From positions 117,944,951 to 118,008,950 of the forward strand of contig OZ024824.1 in NCBI GenBank assembly GCA_964016985.1: a DNA stretch of 64,000 bases, in the 5' to 3' direction. Below are positions 52,683 to 62,899 of this stretch, piece by piece. The position numbers and the translations under genes were made by a program. Position 1 is the first letter of the stretch. Every line of letters begins with the position of its first letter. The notes under the pieces are model-generated. The model was not told where the DNA came from, did no database searches, and saw only the letters and a list, made by a program, of their open reading frames with translations. This DNA is from Anodontia alba. Its lineage: Eukaryota; Mollusca; Bivalvia; Lucinida; Lucinidae.

Positions 52683-52875
52683 TTAACGCTTAGCATGCTA
52701 GATAAATTTTCAACAGGCAACATTTTGCAATCATTTTCTTATGTGTCCCAGGAAACGAAGCTCCACATTTCATGTGAATTCTAGGAGACAAATTTCATGA
52801 AATGCGATACCCCGTTTTATGGGGAAAAACCGATTTGTCGTCCGCTGAATTTGACCTGAAAGTGGTAAAAGTTAA
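52683..52875. repeat. PAL-E palindromic element
   Basis: TTAACGCTTAGCATGCTAGA to GTCGTCCGCTGAATTTGACC; the central arms CACATTTCATGTGAATT and AAATTTCATGAAATGCG pair. Confidence 0.78.
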
Positions 52876-52989
52876 AACTAAAAACGTTTTAGATTTGGAG
52901 AGTCAGCCAAGTTACTGGTTCATAATATAGAACTGAATGGTTTGCTAAGCTTGCAAAATAATAAATGCAGTACGTTTTAATTACTTAGC

Positions 52990-53420
52990 CCTGCAGGAGG
53001 AGGACTCTGGTAATTTACTTTTCTTTGGTTTGTTGCATGTATACTGTCTGCCATGGTTTGTAGCTCTTCGCTCTTCCTCTTCCTCTTGGTGTCATTGGTC
53101 ATTACGAAAACACGCCTATTCAAATATACTGAAAATTTTACAACCGAAAATGAAATTTTTCAGATAAAAGATTCTGATATTTTTCATATTTCTGGTCAAA
53201 ACATAGATTGTAAGTACTTGTAAGAACCGCCTTGACGAGGCGGTTTTAACGAGTACCCACAATCTATGTTCTTGAGCAAAAATAAGAGCTCTAATGCATA
53301 CCTCTGTAAACCCCAGTTGTACTGTATAAAAGTAGGGTATAAGAGGATCAAAATCATATAGGTATGTTTTCGTGTTGTAGACTTTGTACTGTGATTGTGG
53401 CTCTTCCAGGGCATCGTCTA
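52990..53420 (+). repeat. REP-L repeat split by PAL-A copy 10
   Basis: TTACTTTTCTTTGGTTTGTT through CTCTTGGTGTCATTGGT, then after the insertion GACTTTGTACTGTGATTGTG with GCTCTTCCAGGGCATCG. The join matches the continuous copy at 57525-57660. Confidence 0.75.
53100..53377 (-). repeat. PAL-A MITE, copy 10
   Basis: CATTACGAAAACACGCCTAT to GGTATGTTTTCGTGTTG. The dyad carries several mismatches (GTAAGTACTTGTAAGAACC). Confidence 0.9.
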
Positions 53421-54012
53421 TACTATTTTGCAATATATGAATACTAAGCGGTGCCTTTTATGTCATAAACGTAATATGTCAAAGAAAAATGTAGACTAAA
53501 TACGACCGATGCTTTATACTTTTGGTGAGACGTACGTGGAGACTTATGTGTAACCCTTTCATCCCTGAGTTTATGAAGTGGACTGTTCCATTTTTGAATC
53601 TGGACTTGTCCACCGATGCAAATAGGGGTTTTAGTCTGAAATAAAAACAAACAAACAAATAGTGTAATTCTTGATGAGACGGCCCGTTACCGTCTCATCT
53701 ACATCTACACTGTTAGCATAGGTATTGATTTTGTCTGCCGAGCTGAAAGGGATAAAAAGAAATATTTTTGTATAGATAAGTTAATCAGTATGCCGAGTTC
53801 TAGATATATTTTCAACGATAAACATTTCCAGAAGTTAAAGTTTCATTTTTTCTTTACATTGATACATATATGAGAAGTTTCGTATTGGTGGATGTCATTT
53901 ACATTCTGTGTAATGCTTAGATCAAATATCTTATAGAAATGTTTAAACTTCTATTTCTGCAAGCTGAAAATAGCTTGATATTATCTTTGAATCAAAATTT
54001 TGTGACTATTTG
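53421..54012. other. Unassigned AT-rich stretch
   Basis: A short hairpin GATGAGACGGCCCGTTACCG with TCTCATC lies at 53673-53700. No family member or exon otherwise. Confidence 0.38.
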
Positions 54013-54059
54013 ACCAGACAGAGGTTGCTCTGAAAAGTCTGAACTCAGAAAGGGTGTGG
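54013..54059 (-). repeat. 47-bp exact direct repeat, copy 1
   Basis: ACCAGACAGAGGTTGCTCTG through GGGTGTGG is identical to 55160-55206, 1147 bp downstream. On the minus strand the sequence after the repeat is GTCAAAT, not a good donor. Confidence 0.9.
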
Positions 54060-54143
54060 CAAATAAGCAGGCAACGTGTTTAGAATATATTTGTTTATAT
54101 GCAGTTCTAAATGCATATGCTTTATTAACAAAGTGATAGTTTT

Positions 54144-54405
54144 CATTACGAAAACACGCCTATTCAAATATATAGAAAATTTCACCTCCAAAAACTGAAA
54201 ATTTTCAGATAAAAAACTCTGATATTTTTTATATTTCTGCCCCAAAAAATAGATTGTGGGTACTCGTTAGAACCGCCTCGGTGCCCACAATCTATGTTTT
54301 TGACCAGAAATAAGAAAAATAATGTATACCCCTGTAAACCCCAGTTTTACTTTATAAAAGTGGGGTTTAAGGAGGTCAGAAATATATAGGCATGTTTTCG
54401 TGATG
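54144..54405 (-). repeat. PAL-A MITE, copy 11
   Basis: CATTACGAAAACACGCCTAT to GGCATGTTTTCGTGATG. The right inner arm is deleted (AACCGCCTCGGTGCCCACAA), so the central hairpin is shortened. Confidence 0.9.
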
Positions 54406-55159
54406 GGTAGAAAACAACCAGCTTTACCAGTTTGGAAGGTATATAAGGACTTGTTCTCTTACGGTCCTTAGAAAATTATAATACTTATCATAATGTTGTA
54501 GTAAGACTCACTTGATGTCTCCTCTATATATCTTGAAGTGGTTATTATTATTTAAAAGTATTCGAAATATTATGAAAGTTCTAACATGCTTAATCTACTA
54601 ATTCGACTATCTATAAACGTTACATTCTCGTCGCTAGGTTGGAAATCGGTGTTAAAGAGGGCGTTCTACGAAAATTCATATCAAGCGCGTTTGATTGCCA
54701 ACTCCTGGTTTATGCATCACTATTGAACTGTCTAAACTGTTAATTTCTTGTTTTACAACAATAAAAATCGCATTATTAAATAATGTGAGGCCTGTGAAAT
54801 GCCTGGAAAATATATATCAGCCAGTTGCAAACACAGATTAATTTTTGAATAAATTTTATGTTGAAATATAAGTGAGGATACCAGGAAATGTAACATCACA
54901 ACAAAGCCTTCAAACAAAAAAAAAAAACAACAAAAAAACTAACATGACTAACAAGCAAATGCCGCATTAAAACATCGTCAACTAAAATCAAATTTACTCG
55001 CTCGAAACTTCTTCACCCTGAGATCTAATGCAGCTCCAAATAGCAAACATACATTCGGTCCAGATCGGGGACTAACATAATCATATGATGACACAGAGTA
55101 ATGTACTCAGTAGTGATCTGACGTTTTAATGCATCTAGTTTGTCAACACATGAGTACTT
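54406..55159. other. Unassigned stretch; minus strand open at its right end
   Basis: AT-rich without repeat families. At 55025-55159 the minus strand stays open as CVDKLDALKRQITTEYITLC..., directly after the candidate donor described at 55162. No family is recognised. Confidence 0.35.
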
Positions 55160-55206
55160 ACCAGACAGAGGTTGCTCTGAAAAGTCTGAACTCAGAAAGG
55201 GTGTGG
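55160..55206 (-). repeat. 47-bp exact direct repeat, copy 2
   Basis: Identical to 54013-54059. Here the repeat edge coincides with the GTAAGT donor on the minus strand. Confidence 0.9.
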
Positions 55207-55247
55207 TAGACTGTGACATGATAGAAGCTAGAGTGTCTTTGAAATGG
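55162..55247 (-). CDS. Possible minus-strand exon, product unknown
   Basis: The minus strand reads ACTTCAG|CC...CTGTCTG|GTAAGTACT with an excellent donor. The open frame is HFKDTLASIMSQSTTPFLSS, then DFSEQPLS. The 3' 45 bases are the sequence duplicated exactly at 54014-54059, so this may be part of a duplicated exon. No known family matches, and the acceptor has a weak pyrimidine tract. Confidence 0.33.
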
Positions 55248-55706
55248 CTGAAGTATATTAATGACCCGGTTTTGGTCGGTCACAAGGGCAAGAATTTCTA
55301 GTTTCATTTTCAAAGCATTCACAAAGACAGATAATTTAGCCCGGATATAATTTAAAATTGCCTGAATTCTACATTTTAGTTAAACCTGAATCAAAACATG
55401 TAACAACGACCTCAGAAAGAGGCAAATATTTTGAAAGCATCAATCATGGAACTACATTTGTTTAGACCCGCATCGTTGTCCTATGAGATTTAGCACTCTC
55501 AATACGACTCTCCCGTTTCAGTTAATCAAATGAACAATTTGGTTAAAGTTAGAGAACTTTTTAATGGAAATGCATTAAACTTGCTTGTAATGATAAAATA
55601 TTTGTCCTATGTTTTATTTGCAAAGATGATAATCAAAAGGCTGATTAGCCCTTGCATGACAGATTCTATATATTGGAAAGCTATAGGGGAACGATGAAAT
55701 TCAACA
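55248..55706. other. Unassigned AT-rich stretch
   Basis: No palindromes, frames or tandem units of note. Confidence 0.35.
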
Positions 55707-55968
55707 CATCACGAAAACACACCTATATAATTTTGACCCCCTTAAACCCCACTTTTATATAGTAAAACTGGGATTTTAAGGGGTAAAATTTGTTTTCTTA
55801 TTTCTGCTCAAAACATAGATTGTAGTGATTATTAGAACCGCCTCGGCGATTACCCACTATCTATGTTTTGAGCAGAAATATGAAAAATATCAGAGTTTTT
55901 TATCTGAAAAGTTTCATTTTTTGGAGGTAAAATGTTCTATATATTTGAATGGGCGTGTTTTCGTAATG
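55707..55968 (+). repeat. PAL-A MITE, copy 12
   Basis: CATCACGAAAACACACC to GGCGTGTTTTCGTAATG. The central hairpin is eroded (GATTATTAGAACCGCCTCGG followed by CGATTACCC). Confidence 0.9.
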
Positions 55969-55984
55969 ACATTATAGATGTTTA

Positions 55985-56500
55985 GGAAGAGCCACAATCA
56001 CATAACTTTGCCTACCAATGACACCAAGAGGAAAAACAAACAAACCAAGACAGACAGTACACATGTCACAGACCAAAGAAAAGCAAAGTAATCAACTCCC
56101 TCTTCCCCAACGAGGTGAACACACTGCTAGACAGGATCAATCAAAAACAACTGTCAAACAACGGGCAGAACAACACATGAAAAATAAGCCCCACAACGAG
56201 CAGCCACAAAATCACACAAAGAACGAACAGTACTAGAATCACCGCCTTAGAACGGTCGAATGAAGCTGAAATGGTACTTTTTTATTCATAGCAGGGTATT
56301 TGTATTAGGTTTAATCTTACAAAGATGTAAGTAAAATATCCAGATAATACCAAAATCATGAAGCACCCAAAGAAGAAGAAATGAGGAACAAATAAGGACA
56401 AAACAAACGTCACATATGAAACCACAGACGCACAAACAAAGAACGGCAACAGAGGAACCGCCTTGGAACAATCACAAGAAAACTACGAGGGGATGGCAGC
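55985..56500 (-). repeat. REP-L repeats, two inverted copies
   Basis: Copy one (55988-56240) has AGAGCCACAATCACATAACT and CCAATGACACCAAGAGGAAA. Copy two (56350-56480) has ATCATGAAGCACCCAAAGAA, ATGAGGAACAAATAAGG and GAGGAACCGCCTTGGAAC. The open frame at 56018-56236 is a translation of the repeat. Confidence 0.65.
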
Positions 56501-56539
56501 TTAAACTAGTCTACGAAACCCCATACGAGCAAAACATTA

Positions 56540-56615
56540 CGCGCATAGCGAAGGTCCTGATCAGGCTACGGATGCACAGCCTCATATCGGTCTTGCTGTC
56601 CTTATATACACCAAA
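56540..56615. repeat. PAL-D fragment
   Basis: GCGCATAGCGAAGGTCCTGA pairs weakly with ATATCGGTCTTGCTGTCC. Confidence 0.5.
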
Positions 56616-56649
56616 AGGATATTTTCCCATTGTGCGGTACTTGACATTT

Positions 56650-56940
56650 GTATAACAAAGTCAGTCATAACATCAAAACCCTACGCCATACTTGTCTGAA
56701 ATGTACGATAATAACCCTTAATATTGGGTCAGTAGACCTGAACAAAGTGTAGACGCAGATGAGACGCCGAAGTACGCGGCGTCTTATCAGGGTCTACACT
56801 GTTTGCCATACATACAGCAATATTTTAGCCACATCAAGAGGTATCAGAATGAACGATTTCAAAGTTTAGGAGAGGTATGGTAGATAAGGTGTCTTAATAC
56901 TTAGGATAAATACGTTACATGCTTTTGCAACGTGATAAAC
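56650..56940. repeat. PAL-C element, long-flank subfamily
   Basis: The hairpin at 56738-56805 has AGACGCCGAAGTACGCGGCG. The outer blocks AATAACCCTTAATATTGGGT and CTTAATACTTAGGATAAATA pair at a distance, defining an element of about 290 bp also seen in part at 3600 and 12740. Confidence 0.72.
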
Positions 56941-57198
56941 GATCGTCTGGGAAAGTGATTGTCATCTTTGAGCGATATAAACAATCTAATTATGCAAAGG
57001 TTCGACAGAAACCAATATATTGCCTCTTTATCGGATAGTTTTCACTTGGAGAGCTAGCATTTGACGTAAAAGATGATTTTCGGTAAATAGTTGACACGGA
57101 ATCGATTCGATGTTCAGTATATTGGAGATGTCTGCTTATTACTTGAGACAGTTTTCAATTTAGCGCTAAAACACACTATATTATTGTATTTCTTCCAG
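56941..57198. other. Unassigned sequence before a candidate exon
   Basis: No repeats are visible. A pyrimidine-rich end (TTATTGTATTTCTTCCAG) forms a good splice acceptor at 57198. Confidence 0.4.
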
Positions 57199-57290
57199 CT
57201 GAACATGGCCGTTCAAAAATTATCTGCAAACTGTCAATATGCCAAAAATGTATCAAACATACTACTGTTAAAAGCACGGTGAGTTCCCTG
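57199..57290 (+). CDS. Possible isolated exon, product unknown
   Basis: A 92-bp segment between TTTCTTCCAG and CACG|GTGAGT, both strong splice signals. Two frames are open: LNMAVQKLSANCQYAKNVSN (then ILLLKAR), which looks helical, and EHGRSKIICKLSICQKCIKH with closely spaced Cys. I recognise neither. The region lacks repeat families, which favours a real exon; strand and gene are unassigned otherwise. Confidence 0.38.
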
Positions 57291-57412
57291 GTAGTTTTTA
57301 CCAAGACGGTGTTTCTGGTGTTGATTGTTGTATGTGTAGCTTTGTGGCTGTTTGCTGCGGGGCTTTATTCGTTGTCTTATTGTTGTATTTAGTGGATCCT
57401 GTCTAGCACTGT

Positions 57413-57519
57413 CCCAGTCAGCATTCTACGTAAATCTATATCGGGCCGTCATCGGCCCGTCAGGGTAGCTGACGGGCCGATGACGGCCCGATGTAGATTT
57501 CCGTAGAATGCTAGCTGGG
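57413..57519. repeat. 107-bp near-perfect palindrome
   Basis: CCCAGTCAGCATTCTACGTA with AATCTATATCGGGCCGTC is mirrored by GACGGCCCGATGTAGATTTC with CGTAGAATGCTAGCTGGG; the loop is CAGGGTAGCTG. GC-rich and unlike the other palindrome families. Confidence 0.9.
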
Positions 57520-57524
57520 GTGAT

Positions 57525-57665
57525 AACCTTGTTTGGAAGAGGGAGCTACTTGATTTTCTTTCCTTTGGTTTATGTACTGTCTATCATGATTTGTTTGCTC
57601 CTCTGCTTGGTGTCATTGGTAAGCAATGATCTGTGACTGTGACTATTCCTGGACATCTTCTTGGC
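57525..57665 (+). repeat. REP-L dispersed repeat, continuous copy
   Basis: GGAAGAGGGAGCTACTTGAT, TTTGGTTTATGTACTGTCTA, TTGGTGTCATTGGTAAGCAA and TATTCCTGGACATCTTC. This copy shows the uninterrupted site of PAL-A copy 10. Confidence 0.72.
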
Positions 57666-57774
57666 TATATCTCACAGATAACCTGTTGGGTGCCCTATTA
57701 AGGAGGCCGGTCGTCTGCTATCTTTTTTAAGTTTACCATGGCAATCAAAATGCATTCATGTATTCGTAGATGGC

Positions 57775-57954
57775 TTATCTCTGATCTTAAGGGGAATAGA
57801 TACACTTGCAGTGAAGGTAATGCTTTAGTTTTTGCCAACCAACCTCTACTCCCCACTTTTGTAAAAGGGTCTACTCTTAAAGGCAAGAATTTGCAGGGAG
57901 CAAATTCCTTCCTTTAAGAGTAGACCATTTCTTTCCGAAGAGGCACTGTGTGCA
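57775..57954. repeat. PAL-I palindromic repeat
   Basis: GGGTCTACTCTTAAAGGCAA faces TTCCTTCCTTTAAGAGTAGA around AATTTGCAGGGAGCAAAT. This is the best-preserved member. Confidence 0.78.
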
Positions 57955-58240
57955 CATCACGAAAACATACCTATATAATTTTGACCCCCTTAAACCCCAC
58001 TTTTATATAATAAAACTGGGTTTACAGGGGTATACATTATTTTTTTTATTTCTTTATTTCTGCTCAAAAACATAGATTGTGGGTACCCGTTAGAACCGCC
58101 TCGAGGCGGTTCTAACGAGTACCCACAATCTATGTTTTGAGCAAAAATATAAAAAAAATATCAGAATTTTTTTATCTGAAAACTTTCGTTTTTTTGGGGT
58201 AAAATTTTCAGTATATTTGAATAGGCGTGTTTTCGTAATG
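57955..58240 (+). repeat. PAL-A MITE, copy 13
   Basis: CATCACGAAAACATACCTAT to GGCGTGTTTTCGTAATG; the centre is CCTCGAGG, a perfect dyad with the loop removed. Confidence 0.92.
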
Positions 58241-58950
58241 AAGAGCAAATGGGACTTCACAAAAGTTATTTCCTTTGAAACAAAAAATGGCAGAGACCCT
58301 ACCAAGTGTATCCATTCCGCTTAAGAGTCTGCAGCTTGTCGATCAGGATCAGTGGCGGGTCAGGATTCGTTAATGGGGTGGGGGGGGGGGTTGTCAGAAT
58401 TTCTGAGGGGTTCGATTTGATTTAACTATGGTATTTACACGAATTATTCGGACATACAGCCTGACAGGCCTGATGAAAGCAGTGTAGACCCAGCAGACGC
58501 CACAGAATGCGTCGTATGATCAGGGTCTATACTGTTTGACACTCATCTAGACACTCATCTAGCAATTCTAGACTCATTCACGGGTAGTTATTTGGATGAT
58601 AAAAAGTTCGGAATGCAAATATTTAGGTTAAATACAATATCCAAACTTTACAAAATTTATCAGAAAAGTTCCCATGAGTCTAAAGTGGGGTTCGAAGGAA
58701 CACTCCCAAAACATTCTAGATCCGCTCCTGAGAATAGATCTAGTGATGACAGCTGAATTCGTGATTCTTCTGTAGTTGTCTATGACTATAAGTATCTACT
58801 GTGTTTCTACTGTTCTCTATTCTTCAAAGACATATGCACCCTTTCTGTTGACCGTCAATGAATGTTCTTGAGCCTTGAGTAAACACTCCGTAGAATCGGG
58901 TGGGATTTTCAAATTATTCAGGAAAGCTTTCAGGGTATCTATATAATATT
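58241..58950. other. Unassigned stretch with a PAL-C element
   Basis: A G run at 58376-58391. A PAL-C hairpin at 58474-58540 (GCAGTGTAGACCCAGCAGAC with GATCAGGGTCTATACTG). No gene is seen. Confidence 0.5.
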
Positions 58951-59883
58951 TAGCTCACCTGGAGCACAGCTTATGCCGTGGCACGTTGTCCGTCGTCCGT
59001 CCGTCGTCCATCGCTAACTTTTCACATTTTCGAAATCTCCTCCTGAAGGGTGTCGGATTGAGCTGAAAGTTGGTGGTGGGCATTTGGGTGACATGGAAAT
59101 TCAGAATTGCTAAAATTGTTCCGTTCTGAAATCCAAGATGGCCGCCATGGCAGCCATCTTGAAATTCTTCAAACGACATCTCCTCTCAAACAGTAAGTCT
59201 GATTGAGCTAAAACTTGATGGGAGGCATCAAGGGAACATGGACATTAATAATTGCTAAACGTTTTGTTCCGATATCCAAGATGGCCGTCAGGGCGGCCAT
59301 CTTGAAAATCTTCAAACCACTTCTGCTCCGAATGGTAAGTCTGATTGAGTCCAAACTTGGTGGGAGCCATTGGGGCGACATGGAGATTCAGAATTACTAA
59401 AATAGTTCCGTTCCATATCCAAGATGGCCTCCATCTTGAAAATCTTCAAACCATATCTGCTCCCGAACGGTGTCAGATTGAGCGCAAACTTGATGGGAGG
59501 TATTGGGGCGACATGGAGATTCCGAATTGCTAAAATCTTTTCGTTCCGATATCCAAGATGGCCGCCATGGTGGACATCTTGGAAATAGTCTAACGACATC
59601 TGCTCTCGAACGGTAAATCAGATTATGCTGAAACTTGATGGGAGGCATTGGGGAGACATGGAGGTTCAGAATTGCTAAAATCGTTCCGTTCTGATATCCA
59701 AGATGGTCGCCACATCGGCCATCTTGAAATTCTTCATACGACATCTCCTCCCAAAGCGTGAGTTGGATTGAGCTGAAACTTGATGGGAGGCATCGAAGCG
59801 ACATAGAGATTCAGGATTGCTAAAATGTTTCTGTTCCAGTATTCAAGATGGCCGCCACACCGGCCTCTTGAAAGTCTTTGAAT
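58951..59883. repeat. Satellite of about 145-bp units, left part
   Basis: It opens TAGCTCACCTGGAGCACAGC and the GTCCGTCGTCCGTCC stretch, then six units (starts near 59056, 59201, 59343, 59476, 59621, 59766) with GATTGAGCTGAAACTTGATG, GGGCGACATGGAGATTCAGA and the palindrome CAAGATGGCCGCCATCTTG. The opening resembles a dispersed repeat widespread in bivalves. The open frames are repeat translations. Confidence 0.9.
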
Positions 59884-60845
59884 ATGTTGGGAAACACTGC
59901 AGCAAAGGCGACATAATCATAAACTCATATTATTTTACAAAATGGTCAATAACTTAGCGCCTACTTATCTTTCATCTCTTCTTCCCCAGCAGGTTAGCAC
60001 TGTTTCGCGATACAACTTAAGAAACTCAAATGATCTCCAAACTATCCGAACGAATACAAGCCTTTATTATAACTCTTTTTTACCGTCAACACTTAGAGAA
60101 TGGAACAAACTGCCTACAGAAATTAGACAACTACCAACTCTCAACTCTTTTAAATATTCTCTGAGCCAAGACAAGCAAAAAGTACCCAAACATTATTATT
60201 ATGGAACGCGTAAAGCCCAGATATTGCATATGCGTTTACGCACTGGATGTAGCTCATTAAATTTAGATCTATTTTTGAAAAACATCACTGATTCTCCACT
60301 TTGTCGTTGTGGCAGCATAGAAAATTCTCAGCATTACTTTTTTCACTGCAGATTTTACGAGGTTCCACGAACGATTCTTTTGAACGCTATTGAAATCCAT
60401 CAACCCCCTTCACTCAATCTACTTTTGTATGGTGACTCAGCATTATCCCAAGAAACAAATAATTTTATATTTGAGCAAGTACATAAGTATATCTTAGAAA
60501 CGAAGCGCTTTTGATAAATTATTTCATGCTTCCACTCATTATACCTTCCATGAACTTGGGGTCCTGTATTCCTGTACCTACCCCCCCCCCCCCCGCCCCC
60601 GCACCCCCACCTCTAATCTCATTGCATATCTTTGATATTTATGTTTTCACTGTGCTTTGCTTTATCTCTGTATTTATCCAGTATAGTCCAATACTTGTAA
60701 ACCGCTGCAATGTATACAGATGAATGTTTAAGGAGAAGAACTCTATAAGCTTCAGCTTTCGTTCTAATCCTTTCAGTGCTTACATGTTATGTTTCTCTGT
60801 ACTGTTTGTATATGTGAACTGTTCTGAATAAAATATGTTTAAACT
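59884..60845 (+). mobile_element. 5'-truncated LINE inside the satellite
   Basis: Flanked by AAAGTCTTTGAAT on both sides (59871-59883 and 60846-60858), a 13-bp target-site duplication. It carries the C-terminal end of a LINE ORF2 and a 3' UTR ending GAATAAAATATGTTTAAACT. C-rich at 60581-60605. Confidence 0.92.
59897..60514 (+). CDS. LINE ORF2, C-terminal fragment with zinc finger
   Basis: The frame is open from the truncation edge as LQQRRHNHKLILFYKMVNNL, then NLRNSNDLQTIRTNTSLYYN, LPSTLREWNKLPTEIRQLPT and the Cys-rich CRCGSIENSQHYFFHC, ending at TGA 60512-60514. This is the tail that follows the reverse transcriptase thumb in several LINE clades. The reverse transcriptase core is absent and no start exists at the truncated edge. 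Its clade is uncertain: it differs from both the CR1-like and the L1-like elements in this window. Confidence 0.82.
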   Translation: MQQRRHNHKLILFYKMVNNLAPTYLSSLLPQQVSTVSRYNLRNSNDLQTIRTNTSLYYNSFLPSTLREWNKLPTEIRQLPTLNSFKYSLSQDKQKVPKHYYYGTRKAQILHMRLRTGCSSLNLDLFLKNITDSPLCRCGSIENSQHYFFHCRFYEVPRTILLNAIEIHQPPSLNLLLYGDSALSQETNNFIFEQVHKYILETKRF

Positions 60846-61310
60846 AAAGTCTTTGAATCACATTCTGCTCCGAAACCGTGAGTTGGTTTGAGCCAAAACT
60901 TAGTGGGAGGCATCGAATCCACATAGAGATTTAGATTTGCTAAAGTCGTTCAGTTCGAATATCCAAGATACCCTCCAAGGAATCCATTTTGAAAATCTTC
61001 AAACCACATCTGCTCTCAAACGCTGTGTTAGATTGAGCCGAAACTTGGTGAGAGGCATTGGTGCGACATGGAGATTCAGAAATGTTAAAATGGCCGCCAT
61101 CTTAAAACTCTTCAAACAATACCTGCGCTCAAACAGTAAGTCAGATTGAGCCAAAACTTGGTGGAAGGCATGTGGACAACATGGAAATTTAGAATTGCTA
61201 AACTTGTTCCATTTTGAAATCCAAGATGGCCACTATGGTGGCCGTCTTGAAATTGTTCAAAACGACATCTCCTCTCGAGCCATAAGGCAGATTGAGCTGA
61301 AACTTGTTGG
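60846..61310. repeat. Satellite of about 145-bp units, right part
   Basis: Units resume after the target-site duplication (starts near 60886, 61031, 61143, 61290) with CCAAGATGGCCACTATGGTG and related. The last unit is cut at GAAACTTGTTGGGAGC by mariner sequence. Confidence 0.88.
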
Positions 61311-62116
61311 GAGCGTTTCAACAACTTTACATGATCGCTTGGGTATGCACAAGCTAACAGCCCGTTGGGCCCCAAAATCCCTTAGCGACGAGCAAATGGC
61401 AACCAGAGCATCAGTATACAGCGCATTGTTAAAGCGGTTTAGGTCAAAGGAAGATGATTTCCTTTCACGTCTGGTGACTGTAGATTAGACCTGGGTCCAT
61501 TATTATGAGCCAGAGAATAAAGCTCAAAGTCGCCAGAGTATAGGGCCGGGTCTCCGAGGCCAAAGAAGTTCAAAACGCAACCCTCTGCTGGCAAGGTGAT
61601 GGCAGCTGTATTTTGGGATGCACAAGATGTTATTATGTTGGACTTTCTAGTAAAGAAAAGTACAATAACAGATGCGTATTATGCAAATTTGCTCGACTAA
61701 CTGAGAATTGTGATCCGTGAAAAACGCCGAGGTAAACTCTCCAAAGGGGTTTCTGCTCCAGCAGAACAATGCGAGAGTCCACACTTGCAAAATTGCAATG
61801 GATGCTATTGAGCGGAATGGGTACGAGCTAATTCCGCACCCCGCCTATTCTCCGGACTTAGCTCCTAGTGACTATTTCCTATTCCCAAACTTGAAAAAGG
61901 ATATCCGTGGACGTCATTTCCGGTCCAACGAAGAAGTCGTGGCGGCAGTTGAGGAGTGGGTCAGAGACAAGGACCCTGCTTCTTCAGTTTTGGGCTGATG
62001 GCACTGAAACACCGTTGGTCCAAGTGCATCATTCTAGAGGGTAATTACATCAAAAAAGAAGAGGTCGATCTCACCCAGAAATAAGTTAGGCTGGTTTTTA
62101 TTGACTCGCCCTCGTA
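61311..62116 (+). pseudogene. Mariner transposase, 5'-truncated and inactivated
   Basis: Starts inside the protein at STTLHDRLGMHKLTARWAPK and continues LSDEQMATRASVYSALLKRF. The first catalytic Asp (LVTVD) is followed by TAG in place of Glu. A frameshift lies near 61550, a stop at about 61697 and another frame change near 61735. The second catalytic position reads LLQQNNARVHT, Asn for Asp. The third, LAPSDYFLF, is intact; the spacing is DD34D. The right end TTTTTATTGACTCGCCCTCG resembles a mariner inverted terminal repeat, but the left end is missing. Confidence 0.92.
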
Positions 62117-62122
62117 TTTAAG

Positions 62123-62406
62123 CATTACAAAAACTTGCCTATTCAAATATACTGAAAATTCTACCACCAAAAAATGAAAATTTTCAGATAATTTTTTTTT
62201 TTTTTTTATTTTTCATATTTCTGCTCAAAACATAGAATGTGGGTACTCGTTAGAACCGCCTCGATGAGGCGGTTCTAACGAGTGCCCACAATCTCTGCTT
62301 TCGAGCAGAAATAGGAAAAATAATGTATACCCCAGTAAACCCCAGTTTTACTGTATAAAAATGGGGTTTAAGGGTGTTAAAATTATATAGGCATGTTTTC
62401 ATGATG
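62123..62406 (-). repeat. PAL-A MITE, copy 14
   Basis: CATTACAAAAACTTGCCTAT to GGCATGTTTTCATGATG; centre CCTCGATGAGG. A T run at 62190-62207 is in the left hairpin. It abuts the mariner end. Confidence 0.9.
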
Positions 62407-62759
62407 GTAAATACGGTATTATGTCTTCCTGCTATATAGTTTGGAAGACGCAATATTCATAATAGGTCAGCGGCCAGTATTCTGGAACTGATAATAGTTG
62501 AATCACCAAACACCATTTGATGAATGCTGCAATTTTGTGTAATGGATTGTTTGCAATGTCTGATAATTTCGACTGTAGATCAATGGGACGTACTGGTGAA
62601 AACATATCATACCATAATTAAAAGAAAGACATAGACCATTGCCAGACTGCGCATCGGGTTTTCGTTCAGCTATTTGCTATATTAAAGAGACTGGACAACT
62701 TGGTAGATTTTCTGCCATTTTTACAAGGGACTTCCGGTTTGCTTTCCTGCAGCCAAAGT
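62407..62759. other. Unassigned stretch
   Basis: No repeats or exons recognised; the last 60 bases (TTTTACAAGGGACTTCCGG) resemble PAL-I flanks. Confidence 0.38.
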
Positions 62760-62890
62760 AGCTTCTGAAAAGGGGTATGCTCTTAAAGGAAAAAAATGCT
62801 TCCTTTAAAGTTTTACAGAAGGGAGCAAAACCAATTTTGACAGAATTTTCTACCTTGAAAGTGTAAAAAACCCCTTAATAGGTAAACAAG
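62760..62890. repeat. PAL-I type repeat
   Basis: GGGGTATGCTCTTAAAGGAA and TGCTTCCTTTAAAG with GGGAGCAAAACCAATTTTGA match the 57775 and 3195 copies in block order. Confidence 0.6.
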
Positions 62891-62899
62891 GAACTTATT

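Noticed and set aside
56018..56236. Hydrophilic Gln/Lys/His-rich small protein
   Set aside because: It is an inverted REP-L copy; other copies of the repeat do not keep this frame.
59215..59804. Several overlapping frames with partly repeated peptides on both strands
   Set aside because: These are the 145-bp satellite translated, including its CAAGATGGCCGCC palindrome.
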